Source: Podocnemis expansa (taxonomy: Eukaryota; Chordata; Testudines; Podocnemididae). From it: DNA of 64,000 nt. A program made the position numbers and the translations under genes. This document shows positions 1 to 10,140 of this stretch, one piece after another. The notes under the pieces were generated by a model that saw only the letters and a program-made list of their open reading frames with translations, did no database searches and was not told the origin of the DNA. Positions within the stretch are counted from its first letter, which is position 1. Every line of letters begins with the position of its first letter. The DNA is taken from NCBI GenBank assembly GCA_007922195.1, contig ML682067.1, positions 5,512,451-5,576,450 on the forward strand, read 5' to 3'.

Positions 1-200
1 CTACAGAGCATGCCCAGAATTTCTGGGCATGCTCCGTTAGAGCTTCTCTGGGCGGGAGTTTTCAAAACTCCCTGCTCCACAGGAGCTCTACCAAGGGGCT
101 CTGGCTGCCGGCAATGTGCTGCCGGCAGCTTTCCCTGTGCTGGCGCTGCAGCACGCTGCGCTGCAGCGCGCCAGCGCAGCTTAGAGGGAACATTGGTTTG
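1..200. repeat. GC-rich end of a hAT-like non-autonomous element (partial)
   Basis: The first 200 bases are far richer in GC than the flanking DNA and contain nested palindromes, for example GCATGCCCAGAATTTCTGGGCATGC at the start and a GCGCTGCAGC-rich hairpin at 140-180. The string gagcatg...gggagtttt-aaaactccctgc also occurs in the hAT-like element at 61.2 kb, so the two probably share a family. The left end lies outside the window. Function is not implied. Confidence 0.35.
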
Positions 201-402
201 AAGTAGTAGAATCAAGTTGTTAGAAAACTGGAATTTATCTGAATTTATTAAATAGCTGTACATAATAACAAAAATTTAACCTATTTTATTGTTATGATTT
301 TTTCTTTTTTGGTTGGCAGAAGAGGTGATTAGTAATTGCACAGGTGAAGAAATGAAATGATTTGAACTGCTCCTTGGTTTTACATGGGGCCAGCCTGAGA
401 CA
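201..402. other. AT-rich non-coding DNA, nothing recognised
   Basis: This stretch is ordinary AT-rich sequence between two repeats. I see no coding potential, RNA gene or repeat boundary in it. Confidence 0.5.
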
Positions 403-698
403 GTGGGTACATCTACATAGCAAAAAAAACTGAGCAGCATGTCTCAAAGCCCAGGTCAATTGACTCAGGCTTATCAGGCTGGTGCTGTAAGGCTAAAAAT
501 AGGAGTGCAGATATTTCAGCTCAGGCTGGAGAATGGACTCTGAGACCCTCTCGCTCTCCAGTTTTCAAAAGCTGGTATTCAGCTAGAGTGGGGATGTATG
601 TAGTACTAGTTTTAACTTTAGTTTGCCCCTGATTCAGGTGATCCAGGCTCTGAGACTTGCTGCTGTCAGAATCTTTTTCTGCTGTGCTTGTATACCCA
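403..698. mobile_element. MITE, 'gtctacactgca' family, copy 1
   Basis: The ends are inverted repeats: gtgggtacatctacatagca on the left and, read from the other strand, atgggtatacaagcacagca on the right. The inside has two arms that are roughly mirror images, with blocks such as ctcaggctggag, ctctgagac and ctaaaaatag. It carries no protein. A second copy sits at 58498-58783. I know similar elements as abundant in turtle genomes, which supports the organism call. The transposase superfamily was not determined, and no convincing target-site duplication was found. Confidence 0.65.
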
Positions 699-3004
699 TA
701 GGTATTATAGGCTGTGCCTGCAGCCCCGGCTTGTGGGGTCATGTGATTAATTGAAATCACAGCTTTCATTTTAAAAATGAGAAGTTTCTAGCTGTCGTAG
801 TCCTGATGAGAAGCTGGAATATATGATATGAATGCTACTGGTCTGGAGACATCTGGCTGAAACTTCAGACAATCTGAGACAACAGCTTAGAGAGGTGTGA
901 ATTTCACTGTGAATTTCAATGGGGTGTTAACTTTTAGACACACTACTTCAGGGCGCTCCTCGAACATCACCTTAGCAGATGGCTTTTCATGAGAGAAGGA
1001 GAAATGTACAAGGGGTCTCTCAAGGAGAGACCACTCAAACAGATATCCCAAAGTCAGGGTATAAATAATGCTGGGGTCCCCTGCTGCTGCTCAGAGGTGG
1101 AAGGGAACCTTGATGCTACACCTCAGGGAACGGAGTGGACTCATTTGTTTCATGTACTGTGTGCTGAGTAATAACATAAGAAGACTCCTGGTCTTGAAAC
1201 CTAAACTGGCTCTTTATTAGGAGAACTATCTGGACATGTTGCATTTTCAGCCAGCATTCCAGCCATGTGAATGCAGACTGGCTTCCTCATGCCTCTGCCA
1301 AATTCTTGCCCTCTACAGCCTTGGCTTTTCCCTCCAAGTTTCATACAAGTTACTACATCATGTGCTGCTCCTGACTCATAGGGAAGGGGCAAGGATCTCT
1401 GCCACATTTACATACAGTGATGGAGGGTGTCTGAGATGGGGTGTGTATAGTTCTGAGTTGGGGTGTGTGCCTAGGACCCAAGATTACCTTAATCTGGTTC
1501 TGACTGTATGTGGGGAACACTAAGAGGAATAATTCAATCCTGTCACACTTCTAGGGTTGCTAATGGGCACCTCCTATTGTCCAGAAGCTACAAATTTCTT
1601 AGGATGCATCCATCTGCCTAAGAAGGAGTCTCTGGTACAAAATTGGATTAAGCAGTCCAATTGTGCTTGAAGACTCCCTCACTTAGTCCCTTCGCCACAG
1701 TGCCAGATTCCCTAACCCTGAAAGGGTGTAGAGAGTAGTGGTAGCAACCAGTAAAAGGTTCACCTTGAGCAGGAGTGCTCCTGGCTGAGGAAAAGATCTG
1801 GGGCATTGGTGCTGGGACTCAGGGCTTGAGCACTGTAAGCATGCCATCATTACAGCCACCACTGCAGTGGACCTGGGGCTCTGGCACTAGGACTTGGGGC
1901 TCAAGCCCCATAAACCCAGTGCCAGCACTGCCCCCAACCTTGAGGTTTGCTGAACACATTTTACATTGCCTGTTGTCTCCTTGTAATCATGATGGGGCTC
2001 AGTGATTGGCTTTCTTGAGAGAAATTCCCCTGTAGTCTGTGGTAGATAGCCACAGTCTGCCCCCTTTCATAGCTGCTCAGCAATGTTTGGAGCCTCTTGC
2101 TTTTAGGCCCTTACTCCACCTCAACATAACCTCAAGGTGGGGCCAGGCTTGCCCATAGCAACTCTTTTTAACCTCTTCAACACCAGTGTGCGGTTTACAT
2201 ACCCTGTTGCAGATTGTCAAAGCCTTATGCTTTTCCCCACAAAAAATCTAGGTGGTTTTTTTTTTTTGCTAACTAACCAATCCAGAGAAATGCTGAGCAT
2301 CTGTAACTTCCATTAGAGAATAGCTAAAAAATTGTTTCAAATAATTTAAATGTTCTCTTGCTTTATTTTATAGAGACATTTACGAATGTAAGAGAAAGGA
2401 CAGAAAAGTCCTTGTGTTGAAACACAAATTAGTGGGTGTGGGTTTTTTTTTTTTGGCAAACAGATAGCAAATATGTGCTGTTATGAAAAAATAAGGAAAA
2501 TGCAGTTATTTTGGAAGCAATAAAATATTCTGTTTCTATTTTCTATTACATTGGTTGTTATCTACCATCCTTGCCTGTTTTACTGCCCACAAACATTAAC
2601 TGTTCTTTTCTCAAATGTGTGCAGTTTTAGTCTGCTATGTTCAAAAACAAACATAACTTGAAAATCAAAGGGTGCACTGTTAAAACTTAAATATGAAGAA
2701 TGCCAGATGTCTGCATGGAATGGTCATCAGGAATGGACACCAGAACTCTGCTGGTTTAAGCAGACATTTTGAATCATGCTGAACTTATCAGTACATGAAA
2801 ATGTTCAGTCTTACTCAAGTTGCAGTAGTCTTACCTCATGATTAGATATCAAGGCTGTGGTCCCTACAGATGATGAGTCTCACAAATTCTGAGTCATTAT
2901 CAGTTGTGCCACATGTGGGAATTGTCACTGTATAGTACTGGGGCATATAAATACCTAGATAGATAAGTATGTCTCACGATTCTTTCAATTGAGTTTAATT
3001 ACTT
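699..3004. other. Non-coding intronic DNA, nothing recognised
   Basis: Several short open frames occur on both strands, but none resembles a known domain and none has exon-like flanks. Poly(T) runs occur near 2254 and 2443. No structured repeat was identified. Confidence 0.4.
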
Positions 3005-3382
3005 GGGTTTATCCAGGGGTGTTGCTGGATAAGAAAAAGATTTGGGGCACAGGCCTAAGCCCTGCCCCCCAGCCCAAGCCCCACCCTCAAATCCCACGTG
3101 ACTGAAACATCATGCTGTGCTGGATGCATTTATATACCTGAAACAATTTAATAGTAATGGACTTAATTTAAACAGCATAACCAATCTGCTGCACATGACT
3201 AGCTGCTGGGCACCTCCTTGTGGTGGTACTGGGGAATTAGTCTCCACTGGTCTCTGCCAGGTGCTTAATGCTCTGACTCTTCCATGCTGAACTCTGGTCC
3301 TGAGTCCACTTCTAGGACATTAGCCCTCCAGCTAAGTCCTCTTTAAGTCTGTTCCTTCTGGGGTGAGGTTCCATTTGAGGAT

Positions 3383-3478
3383 TGCAGACACCAATTAAAA
3401 TCAACTCAAATTAAGGACAAGTCAATTAAAGGCACTAATTAAAGTCAACTTGAGGGTTGCAGGCACTAATTAAAGTAA
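3383..3478 (+). repeat. Degenerate direct repeat of a caattaaa-type unit
   Basis: The motif (g)cac(c/t)aattaaa(a/g)tcaact or close variants recurs three to four times in under 100 bases, with gagg(a/g)ttgcag(a/g)cac repeated beside it. It lies in a GC-rich stretch (about 3005-3780) that looks like part of an unclassified dispersed repeat. I could not name the family. Confidence 0.5.
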
Positions 3479-3795
3479 ATGACCAGTGAGCTTCCCCACA
3501 TTTGTCTGTCTGGGGGAGGGGCCCAGGCCCACCCTCTTCTATGGGCCCCAGTCTTCCTTAATTGTGGCATTGTCTACCACCTCCCACCAGTCACATGCAG
3601 ACCCTTAATGCTGTGGAATTCAGCTGCTGTTCCTGACACCCTCACCTCTAGACCACTGCTCCAGCCACTGCTGTCTGCCTCTGGTCTGTTGTCCCGGAGT
3701 CCCAGCCACAAACCTGGAGGCCTAGGTGTCACAAACCTTACAGTAGGGAGAGTTACAGTCAAGTTGCTTGTAGCATAGCCCTCTCAAAAAATGTG

Positions 3796-4177
3796 TCATC
3801 CCTCCTCTGCTGCACAGTGGTGTGCTATGAATGTATACACCGATGAACAGATGGTAGCTCTATTGATCTTCTGCATGAGGAAAGCCACAGATAAGGCTTG
3901 GGCTCTAGTGAAGTGTAATGTCACCAGTCCAGGGAGTTGCATCTTGGATTGTTGGTAGCTGGTCCTAATGCAGGTGATGATCCATGACGATATCTGCTGG
4001 GATGACACTGGCTGGCTCCTCTTCTGGTTGATGATGGCCACACAGAGCTGCGTTGATTGGTCCACTTAATGTAGAAGGCCAGGGGTTGTCTGACATTCAG
4101 CATGTACCATCTCCATTCCTTCTCCCTCACATCTTGTTTTGGGGAAAAACACAGAGAAAGATATGTTTGTTATAATG
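3796..4177 (-). pseudogene. DIRS-like tyrosine recombinase, C-terminal part
   Basis: Two minus-strand frames together give a block resembling LHxLDVRRxLAFYL (seen as YMLNVRQPLAFYIKWTNQ) followed by PVSSQQISSWI and LHFTRAQALSVAFLM. HFTR fits the H-x-x-R box of tyrosine recombinases. The region that should carry the nucleophile tyrosine reads FIAHHC, so the tyrosine is lost in this copy. A frameshift lies near 4065. The N-terminal part lies beyond the nested MITE. It is a relic, not a functional gene. Confidence 0.72.
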
Positions 4178-4591
4178 CATGGGGTGGCCAAACTTAAGGA
4201 ACTCAAGAGCCACACAAGTTGATTTTTAAACCTTTGTGAGCTGTACTGAGGCATACAGCCATTTACTTTTACCTACTCCAAAATTACTAAGTTTAAAATT
4301 CATTGTACACTTTAATTTTATCATAAAAAGAGGGCAAATATTAATCCTACCAATGTCAGATTCTAATAATTACTTAAAGTTACCATGAAAACTAGGCCTA
4401 CAGTAAAAATGCTGCTGCTTCCCTGCCATCCCCAACCATCCTGTGCTTCTCTCCACTGTCCCTGAACATGCCCTCACTTCCCTTCCATCTCTGACTGTGC
4501 TGCTGCTTCTTCCCACCATGCCCTTCTGCGAGCTGCACTTTTTCTTTCAAGAGCCACATGTGGCTCATGAGCCACAGTTTGGCCGTGCCTG
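4178..4591. mobile_element. hAT-type MITE with 8-bp target duplication
   Basis: The ends are short inverted repeats, catggggtggccaaact on the left and caggcacggccaaact on the right read from the other strand. They are flanked by TTATAATG (4170-4177) and TTGTAATG (4592-4599), an 8-bp duplication with one mismatch, typical of hAT transposition. The element interrupts the DIRS recombinase, and removing it brings the two recombinase parts together. It is 414 bp long with an AT-rich middle and subterminal gagccaca motifs, and has no coding capacity. This is the best-delimited transposon insertion in the window. Confidence 0.85.
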
Positions 4592-5130
4592 TTGTAATGA
4601 AATGGAGATGCAACTTTAGGCAGGAACACTGGCTGCAGCCTCAACTGATCTCAGAGACCCTCCTGGCTGAGATGATAGCCACCAGGAAGGATACCTTCCA
4701 ACACAGAACCAATAGTAAGTATGTAGCTAAAGAGTAAGTGATGGTCCTGTTACTGTAGTGAGGACTAAATTAAGGTACCACAGGGGTACTGTGTTACGTA
4801 TCTGTGGGTAGACCCTCCCTCTCCACTCCCTTTAAGTATCTAGAGGCCAGGCTGTGAAAAGACAGATGTTTCACCCTTTGGCTGATGGAAGGCCGATATG
4901 GCCACCAAACAGAGTTTGAGAGCAGTGACGACTAGGCCCTGGAGCATCATATGCATCAGGTACTCCAGGACTGCCTGTATGGGCAAGGATCCTAGAGGTA
5001 TACCCTGTACCTGGGCCAAAATAGTATAACACTGCCATGTGGCAAAGTATACAGCTTGTGTTGAAGGTTTTCTGGTGCACAGCAAAATGTGTTGGATCTG
5101 CGCTGAGCAGGTTTTCTCCTCCACGTTCAG
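4592..5130 (-). pseudogene. DIRS-like tyrosine recombinase, N-terminal part
   Basis: The minus-strand frame at 4840-5124 contains ILLCTRKPSTQAVYFATW, VLEYLMHMMLQGL and VAISAFHQP, then SVFSQP. These match the SAM-like N-terminal domain of DIRS recombinases (TRKPSTRxxY...AISAFHxP...SVFxHP). Further 3', LKGVERG and VPLWYLNLVL match the following block, where the family usually has a PPWDLNLVL-like string. Frames shift several times down to the MITE. Identification rests on motif order and spacing. Confidence 0.75.
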
Positions 5131-5560
5131 TCATGGAGCCTCCATCCTGTCACGTGCAAGAAGTCCAGGTTTGGATGCAGCAGCTGGCCATTCTCCTGGG
5201 TCAGAGTCTTGTCAGTATTCTCATGATAAGAATGATGTCCTTTTGATCTTCAACACTACCCTGTGTATCAGGAACAGTGATGGGAAAGCATACATACAGG
5301 GTCCTGGCCACTTCAGCAGGGAAGTGTCTGATAGGGAGCTCCTCCTGAGTTCCTGGAGAGGGCAGCAAAGTGAACACATGCAGTTTCATTGATTTTCAGA
5401 AAGGTCAACGTGGGGAAGTCATTTCCAGGTGCAGCAACCAGTCATGCTCCGCTGATAACTTTCTTCTGAGGTAGTTCAACTCATTGTTCCCCACCTCAGT
5501 CCTGGTAGTTTTCCAGTGACTGTGCATGGAGGTACATGCCCACCTAATTGGGAATGGACA
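5131..5560 (-). pseudogene. DIRS-like RNase H end and linker
   Basis: Translation in shifting minus-strand frames gives ELNYLRRKLSAEHDWLLHLE, which resembles the LSR...HEWxLHP region at the end of the DIRS RNase H domain. Further along are HPNLDFLHVTGWRL and related strings that precede the recombinase. Stops and frameshifts are frequent. The upstream boundary with the hAT relic near 5600 is abrupt. Confidence 0.6.
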
Positions 5561-5621
5561 TGAGCAACAACTTCTTCAGTCACTTTTTAAGCCATGTTTT
5601 GTAGAAACTTGAAAAGGGCTT

Positions 5622-7937
5622 CTACTTCTTTTCAGGAAGCATCAGTGTATACCTCCTTTTATGCATGTTAGTGAAGCAGTCAATGACTGTATCCACTGGT
5701 ATGGAATTCAGGGCAATTTTTTCAATTGAAAGCACTGCAAGATGCTGAAGTCTCTCTTGTCCTATCGTCCTTCTCAGCCAGGTATGGAGATGTCTCAAAG
5801 CACTGAATGATCTTTCACAACTGCAACTGCTCACTGGCATACTTAGTGTAACCTGTATCACTTTCTTTAAAGTTGGAAAGCAGATAGGATCTAACAGCTG
5901 GTACACATCTGTCATGTTGAGATTGTGGCCACTGTCTTGCTTGTGAGTTAAGTAATTTTTAGCAATGACAACTTCTTCTGGTTTCAGTTCTATTTTGTAG
6001 TGCTTTGCCAGTGTATTTAAGTCCCATAAGGAAAGAAAGTTTTGTGAGAGTGGACTGCATGCCTGAATTCCCATCATTAGCTCTGCTTTGACGCTAGAGA
6101 ACCTCTGGTCAAGTTTAGAAAGCATCCAGTCTAAACAAGGATAAAACAATTTTGTCTTGAAATGGTCAGGTGTACTGCTATCCTCATTTACACTATGTAC
6201 AGATTCAACAATGAAACCATCCATACGTTTTTGCTTTCTCCTTTATAGAACTGTTTCTTTGACATCAATGTCATTGTTCAAGCACAGTGCCCTGGCTTTC
6301 TCATATAGTTCTTTTGCCTTTTCATTTGTTCTCATGTCCTGTAAAGTTCTGCATACTGCTTTTTTGACATCTATTGCTTTTGCCAAATCAACATTTTCTT
6401 TTAGGAACAATTTATGGAAGCTCTCTGTGCTGCTTAGAAGAGACTGGAACATAAAAAGGCAGTACACTGTAAGTAACTTATATAGTCTTCCTAAGAGACC
6501 AGAGGCTACTGGAGACCCACTATCTGCAAGGCACTGAATAACAGCTGGGAAGTTTGCTAGAAGTGCATTAATAGAATTCACCTGGCAGGACCAACGTGTG
6601 TCTGAAAGCTGGTACCAGCTCCCTTTCCCTTAGTCCAAGTTGAGCTTGAACATTGTTGAATCTCTTGTGGTTTATTAGTGATGTGTGAAATACAGTAGAA
6701 ATGCCTTCCAATATACTAAAAAAGTCAGAAGCTTCTTTCATTGACTTACATGTGTGGCATAGCACTAGGTTCAGTCCATGCACATAACAATAGATGTAAA
6801 TAGCTTCTGGGCGATATTTCTGAAATTTAGCTTGAACATCACCACTGGCTCCACTCATAACAGAGGCACCATCATATGTTTGAGCCACACAGAGAAGATC
6901 ATCTAGCTCATCAACACTTATGCAGCTCTGTAACAATTCCATGACTGATTCTGCATTAAAATGTTTTAAGTCACTGAATCCCAAAAAATGCTCTTTCACT
7001 AAACCAGTTTCTGGAACAACATAGCATACGCAGAGTGCTAACTGCTCCTTGTGTTTGTCTCTCGCTTCATCTGCCATTATTGTATACATTCCTGATCTCT
7101 TCATTTCACTAACTATGCTTAATGTTACTTCTTCTGAACAGCACTGAATAACTTCATTCTGAGAGGCAGGTGAGATGTAGGTAGTTTTAGATGGTGCGTT
7201 GTAACTTTGAAGAAACAAAACAAACCCTGTAAGTAAATTGAAACACTCAACAACACTGCCTCGATCTTGACTCTCTTCTGTTTCATCATAATCCCTAAAA
7301 GACAGTCCTTGTTTAGCTAGATACATTGTAACACAAATAATCCGTCTGAGATACTCCCATCTTTCTCTGATCTCATTCTCATTTGCCACATTTAACTGCC
7401 GCACTACATCACCATGAACCTTACTATCTCTGAAAGTTGCCCACACCAGCATGCTTCCCTTATGCATTGCTGAATTTTCATGTTCTCTAAAAGAATCCAG
7501 TGCCCTCTTCCGGTTGTTAAAGCCATTGTTAAATAATGCGTCAACCTTGCCTCTGGTGTGTTTTGCCCCAAAATTTTTGCATGCAAAACAAAATGCTGCA
7601 TTTTGTTTATCAGAGTATTCTAGCCACTTGTAATTTTCAAAGCAGTTATACTGAAAAGACTGGTTTTTCAAACTGAATTTCTCATGGGGTACTGCTTTAA
7701 CTTTGGCTGCATGGGGCAAGTTTTCTTATCTCCTATATCAGAACCTTCACTACAATCACTAAAATCAAATGTCACGACATTTGCCCCTGTTTCCTTGCTG
7801 GAAGGTCCCTTTGCACCTTCCACTTCAACCTGTTGCAGATGCTCTGCTTTCCCTGTCCTCTCTGTTCTCCCCACGCAACATCTCTTCCATTGAAAAAATG
7901 CCTGATATCCATTGCCTATAGGAAAAAATGTGTGCAT
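5622..7937 (-). pseudogene. hAT transposase relic (ZMYM1-like, TTF zinc finger + DUF4371 + hATC)
   Basis: Read on the minus strand, four open segments form one transposase. The first (7937-7668) ends in an acidic SDIGDKK and QPKLKQYP. The next (7719-6568) has a TTF-type zinc finger: WLEYS, CFAC (residues 44-47) and H80/H86. It then has a catalytic-type aspartate in ADEARD (217) and a second in TYDGASVMSG (283). The third (6581-6243) begins within SDTRWSCQ. The fourth (6224-5622) has the dimerisation motif SCSCERSFSALRHLHTWLR, whose glutamate fits the third acidic residue of hAT enzymes. The pieces are separated by frameshifts near 7680 and 6610 and an in-frame stop at 6243-6245. It is therefore inactive. 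Terminal inverted repeats were not found. It could instead be called a ZMYM1-related sequence, since that host gene derives from the same family. Confidence 0.85.
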
Positions 7938-8242
7938 GTAAGACAGATGTTTTGGAAATTAATCTGCTCTTCTCTTTTCAAAATTAAACCTTTAGATAGT
8001 GATAGTCTTAAATACAATAACCACACACTATTAATCTGCACATATATTTACTCGTGAATGAATAGACTAAAGGATGATTATTATATCCTCAAAGAGCCAC
8101 TGGCCACTCTATCAATACACTACACTTTTCTGTACAGGAATGAATTCTTTAGTTTTCTGACACCAGTCAGAAATACACCTGAAACTGGCAATTTCTAGTG
8201 GCACTTTTAAAGACTCATGACCCCTCCCCCTCCTCTTTTCAA

Positions 8243-8368
8243 ATTTCTTGGAAAGTGGGATTTGAACCACAAGAAGCTCTGAAATAAATACATTTGTTAC
8301 TCTTTAAAGGTGCTTCAGGACTCCTTGCTTGTTTTGTTGAGCTACACTAATAGCTATCTCTCAGGAGC
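8243..8368 (+). repeat. Dispersed inverted-repeat family, copy A
   Basis: The segment follows the pattern gggattt...agctc...ataaatacatttgtta...ctttaaaggtgc...caggactccttg...gttttgttgagctacac. The same order of blocks occurs at five other places in the window. This copy is diverged and lacks the second inverted end. No coding capacity. Confidence 0.7.
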
Positions 8369-9179
8369 TTGTTAATAAGAGAAAGGCTAACTTTGCGGCT
8401 TCCTGTCTGGTGTTCTTATGATGTGTATAGGAGGGCAAAACTGAAGAGCAGAATAATTAAATAGTACTTCGTCTGAAGAGTGTCAGTGAATAAATGATAC
8501 TCAGTAATCAAACAAGTCTGCTGTTACTGTTTGTACCCCTGCTTGCCCCACGGAGCCAAATCCAATTGCAGAGGAAGTTGGATTCTTTTCTCTCTTAAGC
8601 ACCATTGACAGAAATATTTAAAGGAACTGTTTACTTGTTTAAAGCCCTCCTATTTCCTTCCCCCCACCTCAGCAGGCTCCGGATACCCTCTCTCCCCCAC
8701 CTATTTCCTGTTCCCCACTTGCTTGGCTCCCTACAGCTTGCCCCCACCTCCCCCAAGTCTAAGCTGGGTCCTCCCTTTTTTTAAAAAAAAAATCAGATAT
8801 TTTTTCTATTTATATCTTAAATTTATTGGCAAAACTGCAGTTGCACCTGTGATCTACTTAGCCACTGAAAGTTACAGGGTATCACCCTGTGCCACCGGAG
8901 GCTGAATTTCAGTAACACAGGACTACTCAAGTTAGGTGACCGTGTAACTCAAGGTTGATTTTGGCGGGATGGTGCTGTATGAGAAAGAAAGGATAGCTAT
9001 TGTCATATCTGGGGAAAAGTGGCAGTAGAGTTGCTAAAGGAAAGGAAATATTTGTTGTCTAAGCAAATTTGATAGAAAGCATTGTCACTGTTTTGAAGAA
9101 CAACTGGTGTGGTGTGATGCTTCTCGAGGGATTAAGGATTTGCATCAAACTATTACTGGGAGATCAGTTCAGGAAGAAG

Positions 9180-10140
9180 AGAGCCTTCACCCCCACCCAG
9201 TGGTTAAAGAATAATTTGGTGGGCCCTGGAACCCTCCAAATAGGAAGGCCCCTTCCTGTATCATCCAGGCAGCCATTTGCAACAACTTCTCAGCCCCACA
9301 CATGCACACAACCTCCAGACCCCCACACCCCGGCCCATGCAAGCCCGAGCAGCATTCCCTGTCCCCAAGCAGCTCTGCACCCCACCATTCCAGAGGCCAT
9401 CTCTCTGGCCACAGGCTGCTCCGGCCCCCCAGTTACTGGGCCCAGGCTACACTGCAAGACCGGGTCCTGCTGCTGATCCCCCGCAGATCAATCCCCACCA
9501 CACTGTGGGCCCAGCTCCGGGTCCTGCCACTGACCCCCTCCAGCAGATCAGTCCCCAGCCATGCCACAGGCCTGGGTCCTGCCTCCAACACCCTCTCCTG
9601 GCCATGCCAGCTACTGGCTTGGCCCACGCCATACCACTGGCCAGGGTCCTGCTGCCAACTTCCCCTCCATAGATCAATCCCTGGCCACACCATGGGCCCA
9701 GCCCCCCCCCCCCTCCCCAGCTGCCCCCTCCAGAGGCCACACTTGCCCCCTGGCCAGGCCCTGGCCAGCCTCACCCAGGGCCTGCTACCCAGCCCCAAGA
9801 AACCCCGATTCCCCTGCCCACACCACACTAACTGAGCGTCAGAGGAGAGGCTGATCCTCAGCCCACCTATCTGGTGTCCTGCTATCCTGCACTGGCTTCT
9901 GCTACGCAGAAAACTTCAGGGTAAGTAGAAGACCTCTCTGCCACACTACAGTTTGTGGTCCGTCCTGGAGCTTAGCTCTACTTTAAGGTTTCCTGGTTTC
10001 CCGCGCTAGGATCTATGGGCTGAGCTGGAGCTTACCTCTGCCCTCCCAGGTGGACACACGTCTGTGCATGTGCTGCCGGGGAAAATTCATTCGGAGAACT
10101 GGCTGTGAGATTGGCGGCACAGGCCCCATGTGCCCAGCAT
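9180..10140. repeat. GC-rich C-runs, unclassified repeat
   Basis: Base composition rises sharply over this stretch, giving proline-rich open frames on the + strand and mirror glycine/tryptophan-rich frames on the - strand. These frames are compositional and lack domains. The stretch is probably a non-autonomous element or a decayed minisatellite. I saw no clear terminal repeats. Confidence 0.45.
9463..9705 (+). repeat. Degenerate tandem repeat, ~55-70 bp unit
   Basis: Units begin with ggtcctg at 9463, 9520, 9575 and 9645, so the spacings are 57, 55 and 70 bases. Several units contain cagatcaatcccc or cagatcagtcccc followed by gccatgcc/cacac and gggcccagc. The unit lengths differ and the copies have diverged, so it looks like an old array. 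Confidence 0.65.

Larger units (their letters stand above)
3796..5560 (-). mobile_element. DIRS-like retrotransposon, 3' half, with nested MITE
   Basis: Conceptual translation of the minus strand gives, from right to left, the end of an RNase H-like domain, a linker with LLHPNLDFLHVTGWRL, and a tyrosine recombinase interrupted by the MITE at 4178-4591. The order RNase H then tyrosine recombinase identifies DIRS-type elements, which integrate with a recombinase instead of a DDE integrase. All frames are broken by stops and shifts. The upstream reverse transcriptase is absent: at about 5600 the sequence changes into a hAT transposase relic. The outer 3' end below 3796 was not recognised. Confidence 0.75.

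Noticed and set aside
9277..9854. Proline/histidine-rich frames of up to 177 aa
   Set aside because: They come from a GC-rich degenerate tandem repeat; the opposite strand is also open, so openness reflects composition.
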